Below are positions 29,345 to 40,488 of a stretch of DNA of 64,000 nucleotides, piece by piece; positions within the stretch are counted from its first letter, which is position 1; each line of letters begins with the position of its first letter. Location of the stretch: positions 51,710-115,709 of the forward strand of contig NZ_LXHZ01000016.1 in the NCBI RefSeq assembly GCF_001888055.1, written 5' to 3'. Origin of the DNA: Rappaport israeli. Its GTDB lineage: Bacteria > Pseudomonadota > Gammaproteobacteria > Cardiobacteriales > Cardiobacteriaceae. Position numbers and translations under genes: made by a program. A model generated the notes under the pieces. It was not told where the DNA came from. It was given only the letters and a program-made list of their open reading frames with translations, and did not search any database.

Positions 29345-30076
29345 ATGTTTTCAAAATCAAATCGAACATACAAGTATGGCGACCAACCGATAAGAATCAC
29401 TACTGTGCGAGTGGTTGAGGAACAGTTCAGAGGGGCGGCAACTGCTAAGCAAGTGGATGATTACCTTAGAGGAATATTCCCACACTATAAAGATGATACC
29501 CGCCTTAACCTAATAGTTAACACGGTTAATTGCAATCGGAGCTATTGGAGTTTCAACAAAACAGCCAGACGCACAGGTGATGTGACTCATCGCCATCATC
29601 AATATGATCGATTATTCAAGCGCGGAAACATTTTTGAAATCTATCAACCCTCTATTCATGGCATATGGGAGTTATATCAGGATCAGCAAGGAAAATGGTG
29701 TTACCGTCAAGTGAAGTCGGAGTTTGAAGAAGTAGTAGAGGCTGCTGCTAAATTACCCTCATCTACACGGAAACAGATTTTAGCAACGGAAAGTAAAACT
29801 CCAGTGCTAACCGAAGTAACAACACGAGTTTATAAGCGAAGCCCGTATGTAGTTGCCGAAGTTCTTTTAAGGGCTAAGGGTAAGTGCCAAAGCTGTAAGC
29901 GTGATGCGCCTTTCTTGAAAGAAGATGGTACACCATTTCTCGAAGTTCACCACATTGAGTGGCTTTCTAAAGGCGGGGAAGATTCCGTGGAAAATGCTAT
30001 AGCATTGTGTCCTAATTGCCATAGGCAAGCTCATTATGGTGCTTTAGAATTAGTGGCGGTTAACAAGCAAGGTTGA
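29345..30076 (+). CDS. HNH endonuclease
   Basis: A 243-residue protein with a C-terminal HNH nuclease domain: GKCQSCKRDAPF, then FLEVHHIEWLSKGGED and NAIALCPNCHRQAHYG (two CxxC pairs plus HH and N). The N-terminal 150 residues resemble those of plasmid and phage HNH proteins of unknown target specificity. It sits in plasmid-derived cargo and could act in defence, homing or competition. Confidence 0.85.
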   Translation: MFSKSNRTYKYGDQPIRITTVRVVEEQFRGAATAKQVDDYLRGIFPHYKDDTRLNLIVNTVNCNRSYWSFNKTARRTGDVTHRHHQYDRLFKRGNIFEIYQPSIHGIWELYQDQQGKWCYRQVKSEFEEVVEAAAKLPSSTRKQILATESKTPVLTEVTTRVYKRSPYVVAEVLLRAKGKCQSCKRDAPFLKEDGTPFLEVHHIEWLSKGGEDSVENAIALCPNCHRQAHYGALELVAVNKQG

Positions 30077-30252
30077 ACATAACTTCCCGATAACCTCGCC
30101 ACGCTCAGTGGCGATATAATAGGAGGCCTTACGAGTTAGGTACGACTCTTCGAAAATCCAGATGATGAAATTTCGGGTGATATTTATATAGATCTGGAAC
30201 ATCTCACAAGCCAACCAGCTAGGACGGGTAGACATTTTCTTGTGTGTTGTAA
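30077..30252. other. Gene-free interval between convergent HNH and resolvase genes
   Basis: 176 bp. No clear hairpin terminator and no convincing ORF. Confidence 0.45.
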
Positions 30253-30918
30253 CTACTTACTCAAAGCACGTTTATCTTCCCTCGATTTTACAGCACTACT
30301 AATTGTCCCTCGACTACAGGCCATAATTTTCTGAACCTGGCTCCAAGAACTACCGCTATCGAGCAACCGATTAATTGCATCGTATCGAGCCTGATTGACC
30401 TGACGCCCCTTATATTTTCCCTCCTTTTGAGCTTTATTAATCCCCTGCCTTTGACGTTCCCGGCGTTGTTCATAATCACGACGAGCCACAGCAGCCAGCA
30501 TATCAAGCAACATATCGTTGATTGCAGCAAACATGCGACTATCAAAATCATGGCTCGCTGAAGCAATCCAGGTTGTCGGTACGTTGATGGCCATCACTCG
30601 AATATCCTTCTGGCGAATCAACTTCTTCAGGCTGTTCCAGTCTTCACCAGTTAAGCGTGAAAGCCGATCAACATCTTCAATGAGGAGAATATCGTTCTGT
30701 CGGCAGTCGTTCAGCAGTCTGAATAATTCCGGTCGGTCGAGCCGCGAACCAGATTCATTCTCGATGTAGTAATTGCAGATGTTAAGGCCACGCTCATCAG
30801 CAAAGCTATCGATCGCAGCGAGTGCGCGAGAAGCGTCTTGTTCAGATGTTGAGGCGCGTAAATAAGCCCGGACAAAGCTTTGCGGTACGGTATGAGTCAC
30901 AATGTCGAACCAGTTCAA
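30253..30918 (-). CDS. Serine recombinase (resolvase)
   Basis: A 221-residue resolvase/invertase. The catalytic serine is in AYLRASTSEQD near residue 22, and LLIEDVDRLSRLTGED and the RQNDI arginines follow. The C-terminal HTH is WSQVQKIMACSRGTISSAV. It lies next to the par locus, so it is probably the plasmid's multimer-resolution enzyme. Confidence 0.9.
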   Translation of the reverse strand: MNWFDIVTHTVPQSFVRAYLRASTSEQDASRALAAIDSFADERGLNICNYYIENESGSRLDRPELFRLLNDCRQNDILLIEDVDRLSRLTGEDWNSLKKLIRQKDIRVMAINVPTTWIASASHDFDSRMFAAINDMLLDMLAAVARRDYEQRRERQRQGINKAQKEGKYKGRQVNQARYDAINRLLDSGSSWSQVQKIMACSRGTISSAVKSREDKRALSK

Positions 30919-30984
30919 TTTAGGTTATTAAAGCATAACCATATAGTACCTGTTTCGCATGGTATTTTAAAGGCATACTCTAAA

Positions 30985-31165
30985 AGAACCAAAAAACAAA
31001 TAATGAGTAGATGTGACCTTGTCACTACACACTCATAAACTCAAACACTCATATACACAAGACAACTCAAATGAGTAGATACTCCTTAACTCATATACAC
31101 ATAAACTTATATTAACCTTTACTCATACAAAGAGTATGATGAACTCAAAAACTCACAGGAGTAAT
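30985..31165. promoter_or_regulatory. parH: parH-like centromere and parFG operator: ACTC-box cluster
   Basis: Repeated ACTC or GAGT tetramers spaced by short AT-rich DNA (ACTCATAAACTC, CACTCATATACAC, AACTCATATACAC, ACTCATACAAAGAGTA) just upstream of parF. TP228 ParG is known to bind degenerate ACTC boxes in parH and in its operator. Assignment is from position and pattern. Confidence 0.75.
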
Positions 31166-31194
31166 TGAGTAGACACACAATTGAGGATTTGAGT

Positions 31195-31815
31195 ATGAAG
31201 GTGATCTCATTTCTGAATCCGAAAGGGGGTTCAGGTAAAACAACTGCCGTAATCAACATAACCACTGCATTGAGCAGGAGCGGATACAACATTGCTGTGG
31301 TAGATACAGATCCACAAATGAGCCTGACGAACTGGAGCAAAGCGGGCAAGGCAGCATTTGACGTATTTACAGCAGCATCTGAAAAAGACGTCTATGGAAT
31401 CCGAAAAGATCTGGCGGACTATGACTTTGCTATTGTGGACGGGGCAGGTTCACTCTCAGTAATCACCTCCGCAGCCGTCATGGTAAGCGATCTGGTAATT
31501 ATCCCTGTCACCCCCAGCCCTCTGGATTTCTCCGCAGCAGGAAGCGTCGTTACTGTTCTGGAAGCACAGGCTTACAGCCGCAAAGTTGAAGCCCGCTTTC
31601 TGATCACCCGTAAGATAGAAATGGCAACCATGTTGAATGTGCTTAAAGAAAGTATCAAAGACACCGGTGTTAAAGCATTTCGTACAGCTATTACACAACG
31701 TCAGGTTTACGTGAAATCAATTCTTGATGGCGACAGCGTGTTTGAATCCAGTGATGGTGCTGCAAAAGGTGAAATAGAAATCCTTACAAAAGAGATAGTT
31801 AGAATGTTTGAGTAA
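31195..31815 (+). CDS. parF: Partition ATPase ParF
   Basis: A 206-residue Walker-type partition ATPase, as in plasmid TP228. FLNPKGGSGKTTAVIN (deviant Walker A with signature lysine) is at residues 6-21, VVDTDPQMSLTNW is the Walker A' and B region, and the family C-terminus follows. The length is identical to TP228 ParF and the sequence, as I remember it, nearly so. Start at MKVISFLN chosen. It forms dynamic ATP-dependent assemblies that move plasmid DNA. Confidence 0.95.
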   Translation: MKVISFLNPKGGSGKTTAVINITTALSRSGYNIAVVDTDPQMSLTNWSKAGKAAFDVFTAASEKDVYGIRKDLADYDFAIVDGAGSLSVITSAAVMVSDLVIIPVTPSPLDFSAAGSVVTVLEAQAYSRKVEARFLITRKIEMATMLNVLKESIKDTGVKAFRTAITQRQVYVKSILDGDSVFESSDGAAKGEIEILTKEIVRMFE

Positions 31816-31866
31816 TTACACATTTACTCATATAATCAAATAAGTATAAAAACCGGAGTAGCCTGA

Positions 31867-32097
31867 ATGTCACTTGAAAAAGCGCATACGTCAGTAAAAA
31901 AAATGACCTTTGGTGAAAACAGAGATCTGGAACGAGTAGTAACAGCACCAGTATCATCTGGAAAAATCAAACGTGTTAACGTTAATTTTGATGAAGAAAA
32001 GCACACTCGGTTTAAGGCTGCATGCGCCAGGAAAGGTACATCAATCACTGACGTGGTGAACCAGCTTGTAGATAACTGGCTCAAAGAGAACGAATAA
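31867..32097 (+). CDS. parG: Partition protein ParG
   Basis: A 76-residue ribbon-helix-helix centromere-binding protein with a flexible N-terminus, SLEKAHTSVKKMTFGEN, and the RHH core KRVNVNFDEEKHTRFKAACARKG. The length equals TP228 ParG. It stimulates ParF ATPase through an arginine-finger-like N-terminal tail and represses parFG. Confidence 0.95.
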   Translation: MSLEKAHTSVKKMTFGENRDLERVVTAPVSSGKIKRVNVNFDEEKHTRFKAACARKGTSITDVVNQLVDNWLKENE

Positions 32098-32200
32098 TTG
32101 GAAGCCGAAGCGAACAGACAGGCCGACGCAAAACAACTGTTCTCAAAGCAGCCCTGGCTATGTACAACAGCCAATAGTTACTTGATTCTGCAAAACTTAG

Positions 32201-33395
<1,195 letters not shown>

Positions 33396-33399
33396 TTAG
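33396..33399. repeat. Target-site duplication TTAG, right
   Basis: TTAG directly after the right IS5 end, repeating the TTAG before the left end at 16457-16460. In uninterrupted jetA it would be one copy encoding the end of DELL and the start of G. Confidence 0.9.
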
Positions 33400-34271
33400 G
33401 TGATTTTCGCCGTGTGCGCGATGAGTTTGAGCAGCTCAATCGCGATTTGCGTGAAAAGATTTTAGAAGAGGCGAATCGCGGCGAAGTCTTAGAGGCTTTG
33501 TTTGCGGGCATGGATGTGATTAGCGAGAGCGAAGCGGGCAAGACTTTCGCAGCGTTTTGGCGTTTGCTGATTGATCAGGAGCAGTCCAGTACTTTGGAAT
33601 CGGCGCTTGAGGAGATTATGTCGCGCCATTTCGTAGGCGAGTTAACGAGCCGTGAGCGACAGTTTTTATTGAATTTGACGAAGGTCTTATTAGAACAGGG
33701 CGGCGTGGTGCATGATGTGTTGAGTAATTTTGCCGGTAGTTTGCGTCATTTTGTGCAAAGTCGTGAATATTTGGAGTTTCGCCGCTTGAATACGCTTTTG
33801 CGTGAGGCGCAGTTGGCGGCTTTGGCGGTAAAAGATAAGGCGCGCGCTATGCAGCAGTTGAATTATCACTTGCATTTAAGCAGCAGTGCGGTGCATTCTC
33901 TTTCCCAATGGCGCTTATATGATCCCAGTCAGCAGGCTGATCCTGCGGCGATGCAGGAGGCGGAAGCGGCGACGGTGGATTTGGCGGCAGTCGGCAATTT
34001 GCTGGCGCAATCTGAGATTGATTATCGCCGTTTGCAGGAGAATGTGCGTCAGGTGTTGCTCAAGCATTCGCAGGCATCGGTTGCGCAGGTTTTGGAGGAT
34101 TTTCCGGCAACTCAAGGTTTGGGTAGTGTGCTCGGCTTATTGTCTTTGGCCAGTCGTGACGGAATTAAGACGCAGGAGACGGAAATGGTGCAATGGCAGG
34201 GGCAAGATGGTCTGTTGCGCAGGGCAAGGATTGATAAATTGTTTTTTGTGAGAGATAAGCATGGATTCTGA
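33400..34271 (+). pseudogene. jetA: jetA 3' part (Wadjet DUF3375)
   Basis: Codons 194-483 of JetA, beginning GDFRRVRDEFEQLNRD, with LTSRERQFLLNLTKVLLEQGG and RDGIKTQETEMVQW near the end. It completes the protein begun at 15881 when the IS5 element is removed. An internal ATG at 33414 could start a truncated C-terminal product. The 3' end overlaps jetB by 11 bases. Confidence 0.92.
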
Positions 34272-34905
34272 AGAGCAGGCAATTGAGCCGCTATATGTCG
34301 GCGATACGGGAGATTTGTGTTTGGAAAGCCGCCGCGCTTTAATTCAGTTGTTGCAGGGGCCGGCATTGGATGCGCGTTATCATGGCAGATTATGGCAGGC
34401 ATTGCTGCAAGATGAAGAGAATATCCGCCGTTATTTATCGGCTTTATTTTTAGAGTTGATTATTGATACGTCATCACAAATTGCTTTTGTACGTCAGGCG
34501 GATACGCAAGAGTTGGAGGCGCCGCGAATGTTGAAAAGTCTGCCTTTGAATTTCGAGGCTTCCGTCTTGCTTTTGTTTTTGCGTCAGCAATTGATTCAAG
34601 CGCAGGCGCAGGGGCGGCGGGCGGTGGTATCCGAAAATGAGATTGTGGAATATTTCATGGCTTTTGAGCGCAGCGGCAATACGGATCGGGCTTTGTTTCT
34701 CAGACGCATACAGGCAGCGATAGAGAAAATGAAAAAACCGAATATTTTGCAAAAAATTCGCAATAGCGAAGGGCGTTTTGAAATTTCGCCGGTGTTGAAA
34801 TTGCTCTTTTCGGCGGAAGAGGTTCAAGAGTTGACGCGGCAATATCGGCACATTGCCGCACATCAAGCGCCGGTGTTTGAGGCGCAGGAGAATGCGGATG
34901 AGTAG
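34261..34905 (+). CDS. jetB: Wadjet subunit JetB (DUF4194)
   Basis: A 214-residue MukE-like (KITE) subunit of the DUF4194 family, with RALFLRRIQAAIEKMKKPNILQ and FEISPVLKLLFSAEEVQEL near the end. It bridges the JetA kleisin and the JetC SMC in the DNA-extruding complex. Overlaps jetA (11 bases) and jetC (8 bases), so tight translational coupling is expected. Confidence 0.88.
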   Translation: MDSEEQAIEPLYVGDTGDLCLESRRALIQLLQGPALDARYHGRLWQALLQDEENIRRYLSALFLELIIDTSSQIAFVRQADTQELEAPRMLKSLPLNFEASVLLLFLRQQLIQAQAQGRRAVVSENEIVEYFMAFERSGNTDRALFLRRIQAAIEKMKKPNILQKIRNSEGRFEISPVLKLLFSAEEVQELTRQYRHIAAHQAPVFEAQENADE

Positions 34906-37900
34906 TGCGGATTATAATTTGTCTTTGTTTGAGACCGAGCAATTTAGAATGCGCGCTTTGCAGGTCTATCATTGGGGCACTTTTCATGGCCTGCATCATA
35001 TTCCGATAAGCGAGAAAGGTTTTTTATTTGTCGGGCGTTCCGGGGCCGGAAAATCCACTTTATTAGATGCCATTTCGGCTTTGCTTGTGCCGCCGCGTTG
35101 GCTGGATTTTAATGCTGCCGCGCGCGAAATGGCGCGCAGCGGTCATGATCGGAATGTGTTGAGCTATGTGCGCGGGGCATGGTCGGAGCAAAAAGACGAT
35201 GATTCGGGGGAAATTGCCACGCGTTATTTGCGCACAGGAACGACTTGGAGCGCTTTGGCTTTGCGTTATGAAAATCCTTCGGGACGCGTGGTGGTCTTGG
35301 TGCAGATTTTTGGCTGCGCGGCAATAGCAATAGCAATACCGATGTGCGGCGCGTGTATTTGATTAGCGAGGGCGATTTTGATTTGCGGGCTTTGCAGAGT
35401 TTTGCAGAGAGCAATTTTGATCTTCGCAAACTTAAGCAAACTTTTTCGCAGGCTTTTATCCGCGAAGAGTTCAGCGCTTACGCAGAAAGGTTTCGCCATT
35501 TATTGGGCATAGAGAGCGAGATGGCTTTGCGCTTGCTGCATAAAACGCAGTCAGCGAAGAATTTAGGCGATTTAAATGTGTTTTTGCGCGATTTTATGCT
35601 GGATAAACCGCAAACATTTGCGGTGGCGCAGCGTTTGGTCAATGAATTCGCCGAGTTGAATGCGGCGTATCGGGCGGTGGTGGATGCGCGTGAGCAGATT
35701 GCGGTATTGCGTCCCGCAGCTCAGGCGCATCAGGAATATGTTCATCTGCAATCTTTGCGCAGCTATCATGAGCAATTAAAGCAAGGAATTGATATTTATA
35801 GCAATCATTGTCGTCGGCAATTGTTGGGCGAAGCGATTGAGCGTTTGATGAAGCGGCAGCATCATCAGCAGCATGTGCAGCAGCAGGCGGAGCAGGAGAA
35901 AAATCATCAGGAAGTATTGCTGGAAAATCTCAGATTGCAGCATTTGGCGGCAGGCGGCAGCGAGCTCAGGCATTTGGAGCAGGCGTGCAGGGATTGGGAA
36001 GACAAACGGGATAAACGGGTGCAGCAATCGGCGGAATTGCAGAAGATTTGTCTGGCTTTGGATTGGCATTTTCCTAATACAGTAGAGGAATTTGCCCAGC
36101 TCAGTGTATCGGCACAGCAAGAAAAAGAAGACTGGAATGCTCATTATGATTCGGAAAACGAGCGCTATATCGCGCTTAAGCAGGCGCTGAATCAAGCCTT
36201 GCAAGAGCGGGATTCTTTGCAGGCGGATATTCTGGAGATGCTGCGCCAGCCTTCCAATATTCCAAGAACTCTGCTGACTTTGCGCCGAGAGATGGCCGAG
36301 GCTTTGAATGTGCATGAAAGTCAGTTTCCTTTTGTCGGCGAGCTTTTGGAGGTGAAAGCGCAAGAAGCTGCTTGGCGTGGGGCAATCGAGCGTTTGCTGC
36401 GCGGTTTTGCTTTGTCTTTGTTGGTAGATGAAGCGCAGTATGCCGGTGTCAATAAATATGTGAATGAGCGGCAATTAGGGCAGCGATTGGTGTTTTATCG
36501 CTTAAGCGGAGTCGATAAAAGCCCTTCTTCTTTGCGCTCGACGGATTCGGTATTGCATAAATTGCAGATTAAAGAGCATCCGCATCGTTATTGGCTGGAG
36601 CAGCAGTTGCGGCAGCGTTTCGATTATGTCTGCGTTGAGAATTTGGCGGCATTGCGCCAAGCCGAACGTGCGCTTACCCAAGAAGGCAGATTAAACATAA
36701 TCAGATGCGTCATGAAAAAGATGACCGTCATGCGCTAAATGAGCGCCGTCAATGGGTCTTGGGTTTTGATAATCGCGAGAAATTGGCTTTGTACCAGCAG
36801 CAATTGCATCAGCTTGAGGCGGAAATCGAAGCGCTTGAGCAAACGATTGATGGTCTGCAGAAAAAGAAAAAGCAGCAGGAAGAGCGCATGGGTTATTGTC
36901 ATCGTCTGATGCTGCTAAATTGGCAGGATGTCGATGTATCGAGTGCGGTAAAACATATTGATGCCTTAAATCGGCAGATTGATCGTCTGCGGCAAGATGC
37001 ACAGCATTTGCAGACGTTAGAAGTGGAAATTGAGCAGCAGCACAGCCGCTATCAGAAGGTCAAAGAGGTTTGGGAGCAAGCGCGGTTGGCTTATTTGCAG
37101 ATTGAACAGGATTTGGCTAAATATCAAAAGCAATTAGAGCATTTACAGACTCAGGCACTGGCTACATTGCTCCCGCGTGAAAAAGAGGCGCTTGCCGAGC
37201 GGTTTCAATCGATTGCCGAAGAGTTGACGCAAGAGAATTTGTCTGAGGTAACTTTGGCGGTTGAGCGGCAATTAAGCGAGGACATCAAAGGGCAGACTAA
37301 GCAGATTCATAGTCATGAACGTTTTATTGAAGAATGTTTTGCGGAATTTAAGCGGCGTTGGCAGGCGGAAGCCGGCGATGTGGATGCGAGCTTGGCAAGC
37401 GCCGGCGATTATTTCAATAAATTAAATCGTTTGGAAAGTGACGGTCTGCCGGAATATGAGCAGCGGTTTTTTGATTTGCTGCAAAGTCAGAGTCAGCAGA
37501 ATCTTGCCGCCTTGTCCAGCTATTTAATGCAGGCGCGCAAGGATATTCTGCATCGTATGGAGCTGGTGAATGAGAGTCTGGGGCAGGTGCCTTTTAATCA
37601 GCAGGGCGGAGAAAAAAGTTTTTTGAAAATTGAGGTAAAAGACCGCTATTTGCCCGAAGTGAAGGAATTTAGAAAAGATATTCAGCAGGCATTAAGCCAT
37701 GCTTTTGTGCAGGAATCGCGCGAAGAGGCGGAGGCGCGGTTTTTAATTTTGCAGAAAATCGTGCAGCGCTTATCCGGCACGGAAGCAGAGGCGAAGCGTT
37801 GGCGCGAGTTGATGTTGGATGTGCGCCTGCATGTGGAATTTATCGGGCTTGAGTATGATGAGGCAGGAAAGGTGTTGGAAACGCATCGCAGCGGTGCGGC

Positions 37901-38249
37901 AAAATCGGGCGGTCAGCGGCAAAAATTGGCGGCTACCTGTTTGGCGGCAGCTTTGCGTTATCAATTAGGCGGGCATGATCACGGTTTGCCGATGTATGCT
38001 CCTGTGGTGCTCGATGAGGCTTTTGATAAGGCGGATAATGAATTTACCGCCTTGGCAATGAATATTTTCATTAATTTTGGCTTTCAGATGATTGTGGCAA
38101 CGCCTTTGAAATCGGTGATGACGTTGGAACCCTTTATCGGTGGGGCTTGCTTTGTCGATATTTCCGAACGCAAATATTCTTCCGTCTTGCTGATTGATTA
38201 TGACGAATCGCATCAGCGGCTGAATGTGCCGGCGGATGCGGCGCAATGA
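34898..38249 (+). CDS. jetC: Wadjet SMC subunit JetC (two apparent 1-base frameshifts, near 35311 and 36695)
   Basis: MukB-like SMC ATPase, 1117 residues if two lost bases are restored (3352 nt + 2 = 1118 codons). Walker A VGRSGAGKSTLLDA is near residue 47. Long coiled coils span about 200-900. The signature KSGGQRQKLAATCLAAAL and Walker B PVVLDEAFDKADN are near the C-terminus. The breaks sit at ATTTTTTGG read as ATTTTTGG (near 35311) and TTAAAACAT read as TTAAACAT (near 36695). Both are homopolymer losses, like those in core genes of this window, so the gene may be intact. JetC extrudes plasmid DNA so that JetD can cut it. Confidence 0.85.
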
Positions 38250-39409
38250 AATTTCCAGACGATGTGCTGAACATATTGCGCCGCCGCTTTGATGCGAATT
38301 ATCGACAATGGCTGCAACAGGGATTTGGCGAATGTTCCGTATCGCTGGGCTTGCCGAGCGAGCAGAAGGCTCAGCAGGATATGCAGCGTTTTCTCGCTTG
38401 GCTGCAAGCTTGGCAGAAATGGCAGGGCGGCGGTGAGTTGCGGTACAGTCAAAAACAATGGAAACATTTGTCCGTGCAAAGATTGCCCGAAAAATTGCTA
38501 TTCACACAAGCGGAAGCGCTTGCCGCCGCCATAGGTCGGGCAGAGGCTTGGCAAAGCATGAGAAAGCGCTATCAATCCTTGGTGAATCAATGGCGGCAGC
38601 TGGCCGGCGTGGCAGCGAAACATATTGAAAAGCTCAGTTCCTATAGTGATGAGGATTTTTTACGTTTGCAGCATTTGCTGCTTTGGCTGATTGAGCATGA
38701 GGCTGCTTCGCTTTATCCGCGCCAATTGCCGATTGCAGGCATGGACAGCAAATGGTTAGAAAGTCGCAAGGGATTGATTGTAGATTGTTTGTCGGCTATC
38801 CGCGGCGGTTTGAACGAAAAAGATTTCTATGCCTGTACGGGCTTGCTCGCCCCGCCGACACGTTTGCGTATGCGTATTTTAGATGCGAATTTACGCAGGC
38901 TGTGCGGCGGTTTAAGCGATATTTCGGCACCGGTGGCAGAAATTGCCGCATTGGCGATTGCGCCGCGGCGGGTCTTTATCGTGGAGAATGTGCAAACCGG
39001 TTTGGCATTTACGGATATGCGGCAGACGGTCGTGATGATGGGTTTGGGCTATGCGGTAGATGTCTTGGCGGAAATCGTCTGGCTCAAACAGGCGTATGTG
39101 TATTATTGGGGCGATATCGATACGCACGGTTTTGCGATTTTGCACCGCGCACGCACTTATGTGCCGCATTTGCAATCGATTTTAATGGACGAAGCGACTA
39201 TGCTGGCGCATCAAAGTTTATGGGGTAGGGAAGACAAACCTCATAGCGCGGATGGATTTGAAGGGCTGATGCCGACTGAGCAGTCATTGTATGAGACCTT
39301 AAAAAACAATCGTTATGCCCAGCATCTGCGTCTTGAACAAGAGCGGATTGATTGGCATTGGGCTTGGCAGATAATCGCAAATGCCGCAAACATTAAGGAG
39401 AATGAATGA
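38246..39409 (+). CDS. jetD: Wadjet nuclease JetD (DUF3322/DUF2220, TOPRIM)
   Basis: A 387-residue JetD: the N-terminal DUF3322 domain (1-190) precedes the DUF2220 TOPRIM domain. Its acidic residues are in VFIVENVQTG and YYWGDIDTHGF. In Wadjet it cleaves small circular DNA once JetABC extrusion stalls. Overlaps jetC by 4 bases and stiP by 4 bases (ATGATG around the TGA). Confidence 0.92.
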   Translation: MKFPDDVLNILRRRFDANYRQWLQQGFGECSVSLGLPSEQKAQQDMQRFLAWLQAWQKWQGGGELRYSQKQWKHLSVQRLPEKLLFTQAEALAAAIGRAEAWQSMRKRYQSLVNQWRQLAGVAAKHIEKLSSYSDEDFLRLQHLLLWLIEHEAASLYPRQLPIAGMDSKWLESRKGLIVDCLSAIRGGLNEKDFYACTGLLAPPTRLRMRILDANLRRLCGGLSDISAPVAEIAALAIAPRRVFIVENVQTGLAFTDMRQTVVMMGLGYAVDVLAEIVWLKQAYVYYWGDIDTHGFAILHRARTYVPHLQSILMDEATMLAHQSLWGREDKPHSADGFEGLMPTEQSLYETLKNNRYAQHLRLEQERIDWHWAWQIIANAANIKENE

Positions 39410-40488
39410 TGAAAGCCTTTCATGGCAGTTATTTGCCGCATCAGGTGCAATTTTTGCTCAAGCCGATCGAGATGCAATTGATGGAGGACGTGAAAGAAAA
39501 AGAGCGTTTGATTCAAACGGGGGCGAAGCATTATAGCGAGATGCTTTCGCCCGAGGCTTTGCCTTCGCCGGCGTATTGGGCTTTGTTCGAACGCGCCTGC
39601 GTGCAGCATTTGCCGCAGATGGCGCAGGATTGCCGACAATTGGCGGCTTTGATTGCCCGAGAGCGGCAGGCGCCGGTTTTGGTTTCTTTGGCACGGGCGG
39701 GGACGCCGGTGGGCGTGGCTTTGCAGGCGATATTAAGCCGGCATTACGGCTGGCAGGTGCCGCATTTTTCCGTCTCGATTATTCGCGATCGCGGGATTGA
39801 TGCCAATGCGCTGCGCTATATTTTGCAGCAGGGTTTTGCGTCCGAGCAGATTGTGTTTATCGACGGCTGGACGGGCAAGGGCGTGATTCATCGCGAATTG
39901 TGCAAGGCGGTGGCGGATGTTAATCGGCGCGAAGGCGTGAATTTGAGCAGCGATTTGTTTGTTTTGAGCGATTTGGCGGGCGTAACGCCTTTTGCCGCCG
40001 GCAGCGAGGATTATTTGATTCCTTCGGCGATTTTAAATGCCTGCGTGAGCGGTTTGGTCAGTCGTTCGATTTTGAATGAACAGATTGGCGCGACGGATTT
40101 TCACGGCTGCGTGTTTTTTAAAGAATGGGCGGCGCATGATGTGTCGCAGCGCTTTATTCGGGATTTGCTCAATCACGTGCCGCAGGGCGATTTGCCGCCG
40201 GCACAGCCTTTGCCGACCGCGGAAAGGGCGCAGCAGAACCGCGATTTCATTGCCGCCATGCAGGCGGAATTTGCCATCGGTAATGTGAATTTAATCAAGC
40301 CCGGCATCGGCGAAGCCACACGCGTCTTATTGCGTCGTCAGCCGCAAAGGCTGCTGCTGCGCGATGCCGATTTGCCCGCCGTGCAACATTTGCGGCAATT
40401 GGCGGCGGAAAAGCAGGTGGCGATTGAGATTCGCCCCCGACTGCCTTATTTAGCCACCGCCCTTATTCAGAAAAGAAATCATGATTAA
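39406..40488 (+). CDS. StiP-family protein (PRTase with PELOTA-type domain) of the Ter pathway
   Basis: A 360-residue protein. The first half has the phosphoribosyltransferase pattern (LVSLARAGTPVGV near residue 98, IVFIDGWTGKGVIHREL near 163). The second half is a PELOTA/YjeF-like RNA-binding type domain ending IEIRPRLPYLATALI. It is annotated in databases as StiP family or cysteine protease, but the fold points to PRTase chemistry. Joined to jetD by overlap and to the aldolase by 8 bases, so it belongs to the Wadjet transcript while belonging by family to the Ter metabolite pathway. Confidence 0.8.
   Translation: MMKAFHGSYLPHQVQFLLKPIEMQLMEDVKEKERLIQTGAKHYSEMLSPEALPSPAYWALFERACVQHLPQMAQDCRQLAALIARERQAPVLVSLARAGTPVGVALQAILSRHYGWQVPHFSVSIIRDRGIDANALRYILQQGFASEQIVFIDGWTGKGVIHRELCKAVADVNRREGVNLSSDLFVLSDLAGVTPFAAGSEDYLIPSAILNACVSGLVSRSILNEQIGATDFHGCVFFKEWAAHDVSQRFIRDLLNHVPQGDLPPAQPLPTAERAQQNRDFIAAMQAEFAIGNVNLIKPGIGEATRVLLRRQPQRLLLRDADLPAVQHLRQLAAEKQVAIEIRPRLPYLATALIQKRNHD

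Noticed and set aside
30985-31165. Plasmid replication origin iterons
   Set aside because: ACTC boxes fit parH and no rep gene is present.
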